This document shows positions 5,816 to 7,263 of a DNA stretch of 7,263 nt, in pieces. The position numbers were made by a program, and so were the translations under genes. Within the stretch, counting starts at the first letter, position 1. Each line of letters starts with the position of its first letter. The DNA lies in the NCBI GenBank assembly GCA_001303705.1, contig LJUI01000131.1:1-7263 (forward strand), in the 5' to 3' direction. Origin of the DNA: a candidate division TA06 bacterium SM23_40 (GTDB taxonomy: Bacteria > LJUI01 > SM1-40). Below the pieces are notes generated by a model, which saw only the letters and a program-made list of their open reading frames with translations, was not told the DNA's origin and did not search any database.

Positions 5816-5833
5816 CACTTTTTTTCTTTTTCG
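5816..5833 (-). promoter_or_regulatory. A-rich upstream (UP-like) element
   Basis: The minus strand reads CGAAAAAGAAAAAAAGTG directly before the -35 hexamer, in a GC-rich genome. Such A-tracts at -40 to -60 are known to bind the RNA polymerase alpha C-terminal domain. It begins right after the upstream gene's stop at 5834. In the transcript direction it is A-rich, not U-rich, so it is not a terminator tail. Confidence 0.4.
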
Positions 5834-6172
5834 TCACCGGGAGAGACGCCCCAGAAACAGCCCCCCGACGAGGAGCGAGAAGACCCCCGAGAGGAAGATA
5901 AGCAGAGCTTCCAGAGCCCCGAACCGGTGGATGGAGGCGGCCAGATCGAGCGGAGAGGCAACGACTTGCCTAGTCGAAAATCCTACCTGCGTGAGACGCA
6001 CAACACTAGCCAGTAACAGGACAGCGGCCGCCGCCACCATCATCCTCCAGTGGGCGACGAGGCCACTCAGGTGCGCCAAATGGCGCAGCACCAGCGCGTA
6101 GGCCACAAGAGAGAAGGTTAGAATGAGCATGCCAGCCGTCATGATGAGTTCAGGCCGGATATCGATCCTCAT
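5834..6172 (-). CDS. small three-helix membrane protein B, unknown function
   Basis: The 112-aa product (MRIDIRPELIM...) has three hydrophobic segments, about residues 9-30 (LIMTAGMLILTFSLVAYALVL), 43-60 (RMMVAAAAVLLLASVVRL) and 87-108 (LEALLIFLSGVFSLLVGGL), and ends RLSR. The start at 6172 is chosen because ATG overlaps the upstream stop in ATGA and a purine-rich GAGGGGGG lies 8 nt upstream. The frame is open to an ATG at 6382, but that would run through the neighbouring gene and add a long low-quality N-terminus. It resembles membrane protein A: R30 with W42 here matches R39 with W51 there, and SGVFSL (95-100) matches SSVFSL at the same positions. I recognise no family. Last gene of its cluster. 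Confidence 0.75.
   Translation of the reverse strand: MRIDIRPELIMTAGMLILTFSLVAYALVLRHLAHLSGLVAHWRMMVAAAAVLLLASVVRLTQVGFSTRQVVASPLDLAASIHRFGALEALLIFLSGVFSLLVGGLFLGRLSR
6072..6087. promoter_or_regulatory. 16-bp palindrome TGCGCC-AAAT-GGCGCA inside membrane protein B gene
   Basis: Arms TGCGCC (6072-6077) and GGCGCA (6082-6087) are perfect reverse complements around AAAT. The outer TGCGC/GCGCA arms and six-base AT-rich centre are identical in layout to 5745-5760. The location about 290 bp upstream of the exbB promoter, inside a coding region, would fit a distal operator, but it encodes L-R-H-L-A-H and could be coincidence. Confidence 0.35.
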
Positions 6173-6531
6173 GCCTCTATCCCCCCTCTCGCACCGCGCG
6201 CCGCGACTCGGTAGAAGCGGAGTATGCCGATCAATGAGAATACGGATGAAGCAAAAAAGGTTACCGCTCCCGTCCACGCCTCTGGGGAACCCAACCAGAG
6301 CTTTCCCTGTACGAATCGCGCGTACGCCTGAACCGCGGCGAAGAAGAGGAAGCCCATCGGTGCCACTACCAGATACCACCATCCGGTTCCCATGCGCAAC
6401 GCGCGCTCATACCGCCTCGCCACGATGCCCAGACAGAGGAGGGCGATCCAGAGCATCAGCGCACCCAGGAGACTCACGGCGTTGCTCAGCGTCACGTAGA
6501 TGAGCTGCTCACCGCTGGTCAACCCGTACAT
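6169..6531 (-). CDS. small three-helix membrane protein A, unknown function
   Basis: The 120-aa product has membrane segments at about residues 15-37 (LSNAVSLLGALMLWIALLCL), 51-72 (WWYLVVAPMGFLFFAAVQAY) and 86-106 (WTGAVTFFASSVFSLIGIL), with basic ARRYERALR between helices 1 and 2 and a basic RFYRVAARGAR after helix 3. By the positive-inside rule the helix 1-2 loop and the C-terminus should be cytoplasmic, which puts the N-terminus outside. ATG at 6531 overlaps the upstream gene by 13 nt; GGAGG is 10 nt upstream, a little far, so a nearby start is possible. The 4-nt ATGA overlap with protein B shows coupled translation. The paired small proteins look like an ancient duplication and may form a heteromer. 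The layout recalls membrane sensor halves, but no signalling domain is attached. Confidence 0.78.
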   Translation of the reverse strand: MYGLTSGEQLIYVTLSNAVSLLGALMLWIALLCLGIVARRYERALRMGTGWWYLVVAPMGFLFFAAVQAYARFVQGKLWLGSPEAWTGAVTFFASSVFSLIGILRFYRVAARGARGGIEA

Positions 6532-7205
6532 TCTGCCCTGGCCTCCTCGACTGCTTTCTTGAGATTCTCCCCCAGTTCCCGGGCCTTGGCCGAACCGAAG
6601 AGAAGTTTTGCACCCCTCTCCAGCCGGTCGCAGAACTGCTCAACGCCCGCGACGCTCGGCTGCTCAGGATCGAGCCCCGTCTCCCTGATCGCGTTCTCCA
6701 CGAGCCGCTCGCAAAATCCTCCAACGATGTCCGCAACTACTCGCGACAGAGCTGGCATCAGATCGGAGGAAAACGTGAGATGCTCCGGCAGCGCCGTCGC
6801 CGGCCGGGGCGCGGCGGCAGCTGCCCTGCCCTCCGCGCGGACATCAGCGGCCCCGGCGGCCAGTGCGACCGCCGGCCCGGCCCCCACCTCAGCCACTCCG
6901 GGAGGGGGCACAACAACATCCTCGAACCGCCGGTAGTCTATGCCCCGCTTGACAAGAATGGCGATAACCCCTGTCTCTCCCACACGCACGAGCAGATCTC
7001 TCTCGCTACCGCAGATCGTGAGCCACTCCACCCCCTCGAACGCAAGGATGGCCAGCGTCTCTCTGAGTACAACGGCAGCGCGCCGCGCCGCCTCAGAGGA
7101 AAGATCCTTCTCCTCCGAACGAAAGGCGAACGGCTTCGCCTCCCCTGACGCGAAGCAGGCAATCACCCCGGGTCTTCTGCCGACGTGTTCGAGCAGCGCC
7201 TCCAT
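6519..7205 (-). CDS. Roadblock/LC7-like domain protein with Ala/Pro linker and C-terminal helical domain
   Basis: The 228-aa product has no signal peptide or membrane segment, so it is cytoplasmic. Residues about 1-98 fit the Roadblock/LC7 pattern: opening helix and GVIACFASGEAKPFAF strand pair, long helix (SSEAARRAAVVLRETLAILA), then strands WLTICGSERDLLVRV and GVIAILVK. Such domains in bacteria are typically partners or activators of small Ras-like GTPases (MglB with MglA). Residues about 99-142 are a low-complexity Ala/Pro/Gly/Val linker. Residues 143-228 are helical (ALSRVVADIVGGFCERLVEN ... LERGAKLLFGSAKARELGEN) with three cysteines (165, 192, 226), not recognised. ATG 7205 has GGAGG 6 nt upstream and starts 11 nt after a possible upstream stop. 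The frame is open to the right edge, so a longer start cannot be fully excluded. First complete gene of a three-gene overlapping cluster; no GTPase gene is visible. Confidence 0.75.
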   Translation of the reverse strand: MEALLEHVGRRPGVIACFASGEAKPFAFRSEEKDLSSEAARRAAVVLRETLAILAFEGVEWLTICGSERDLLVRVGETGVIAILVKRGIDYRRFEDVVVPPPGVAEVGAGPAVALAAGAADVRAEGRAAAAAPRPATALPEHLTFSSDLMPALSRVVADIVGGFCERLVENAIRETGLDPEQPSVAGVEQFCDRLERGAKLLFGSAKARELGENLKKAVEEARAECTG

Positions 7206-7216
7206 CTCCCCCCTCC

Positions 7217-7263
7217 CTATGTCCCGCCCAACCCGAGCCGTCCGATCACCGCATGGACATGTG
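7217..7263 (-). CDS. possible 3' end of an unknown upstream gene
   Basis: A minus-strand frame entering at the right edge reads HVHAVIGRLGLGGT and stops at TAG (7219-7217), 11 nt before the Roadblock-like gene. The tight spacing, with the next Shine-Dalgarno filling the gap, is what an operon junction looks like. Fourteen residues are too few to name a family, and another frame is also open here, so this is tentative. Confidence 0.35.
   Translation of the reverse strand, partial: HVHAVIGRLGLGGT

Larger units (their letters stand above)
5557..5833 (-). other. 277-bp regulatory gap and leader upstream of exbB
   Basis: This is the largest gap and is visibly richer in A and T than its flanks, especially 5730-5830. 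It holds an A-rich upstream element, a promoter candidate (5789-5815), palindromes at 5745-5760 and 5706-5721, a 7-bp inverted repeat at 5638-5644/5671-5677, and the possible short frame at 5588-5553. If transcription starts near 5781 the exbB leader would be about 225 nt, long enough for RNA-level regulation. I do not recognise a known riboswitch. No hairpin with a U-run is seen after the stop at 5834, so read-through from the upstream cluster is possible. Confidence 0.6.

Noticed and set aside
6173-6382. Longer start (ATG 6382) for membrane protein B
   Set aside because: The added 70 residues overlap the whole second half of membrane protein A, look like out-of-frame translation, and the ATG at 6172 has both an ATGA overlap and a purine-rich ribosome site.
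1-7263. CRISPR arrays, tRNA or rRNA genes, insertion sequences
   Set aside because: No regularly spaced direct repeats, cloverleaf-like segments, rRNA motifs, transposase frames or terminal inverted repeats with target duplications were seen on either strand.

Overview
All supported genes read on the minus strand, so transcription runs from the right edge (7263) to the left edge (1). The DNA is GC-rich, spacing is compact, and starts carry strong purine-rich Shine-Dalgarno sequences. There is an outer-membrane TonB-dependent receptor with an N-terminal carboxypeptidase-regulatory-like domain. Next to it is a secreted protein with the 'NWGFFGS ... YLFWGGLWIG' style seen in predicted proteins of the FCB superphylum and its candidate phyla (Eisenbacteria, Latescibacterota, Zixibacteria, Calditrichota-type genomes). 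Together these suggest a diderm bacterium of the FCB group or a close relative. The phylum is inference and cannot be fixed from one window.

Layout in transcription order: (1) A possible 3' end of an unknown gene enters at 7263 and stops at 7217. (2) A three-gene overlapping cluster follows at 7205-5834: a Roadblock/LC7-like protein with an Ala/Pro linker and a C-terminal helical region, then two small three-helix membrane proteins that look like paralogs of each other. (3) A 277-bp AT-richer gap (5557-5833) holds a good promoter candidate with an A-rich upstream element, a cluster of GCGC-armed palindromes, and a long leader for the next operon. (4) An exbB-exbD-exbD cluster (5556-4089) has 1-bp and 4-bp overlaps. 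(5) A 157-bp purine-rich gap is followed by the 953-aa TonB-dependent receptor (3931-1070). (6) A 142-bp gap with a perfect 10-bp stem-loop precedes a secreted protein (927 to beyond position 1) whose C-terminus lies outside the window.

Regions 3-6 read as an energised outer-membrane uptake module. ExbB/ExbD form the inner-membrane proton-driven motor, the receptor is the gated outer-membrane pore, and the last gene is an exported protein that could be a surface partner or simply a neighbour. No tonB gene is present, so the energy-coupling protein must be encoded elsewhere. The Roadblock/three-helix cluster has no visible functional link to transport. It looks like a small membrane-associated regulatory cluster of unknown role and is, with the palindrome family, the least explained part of the window.
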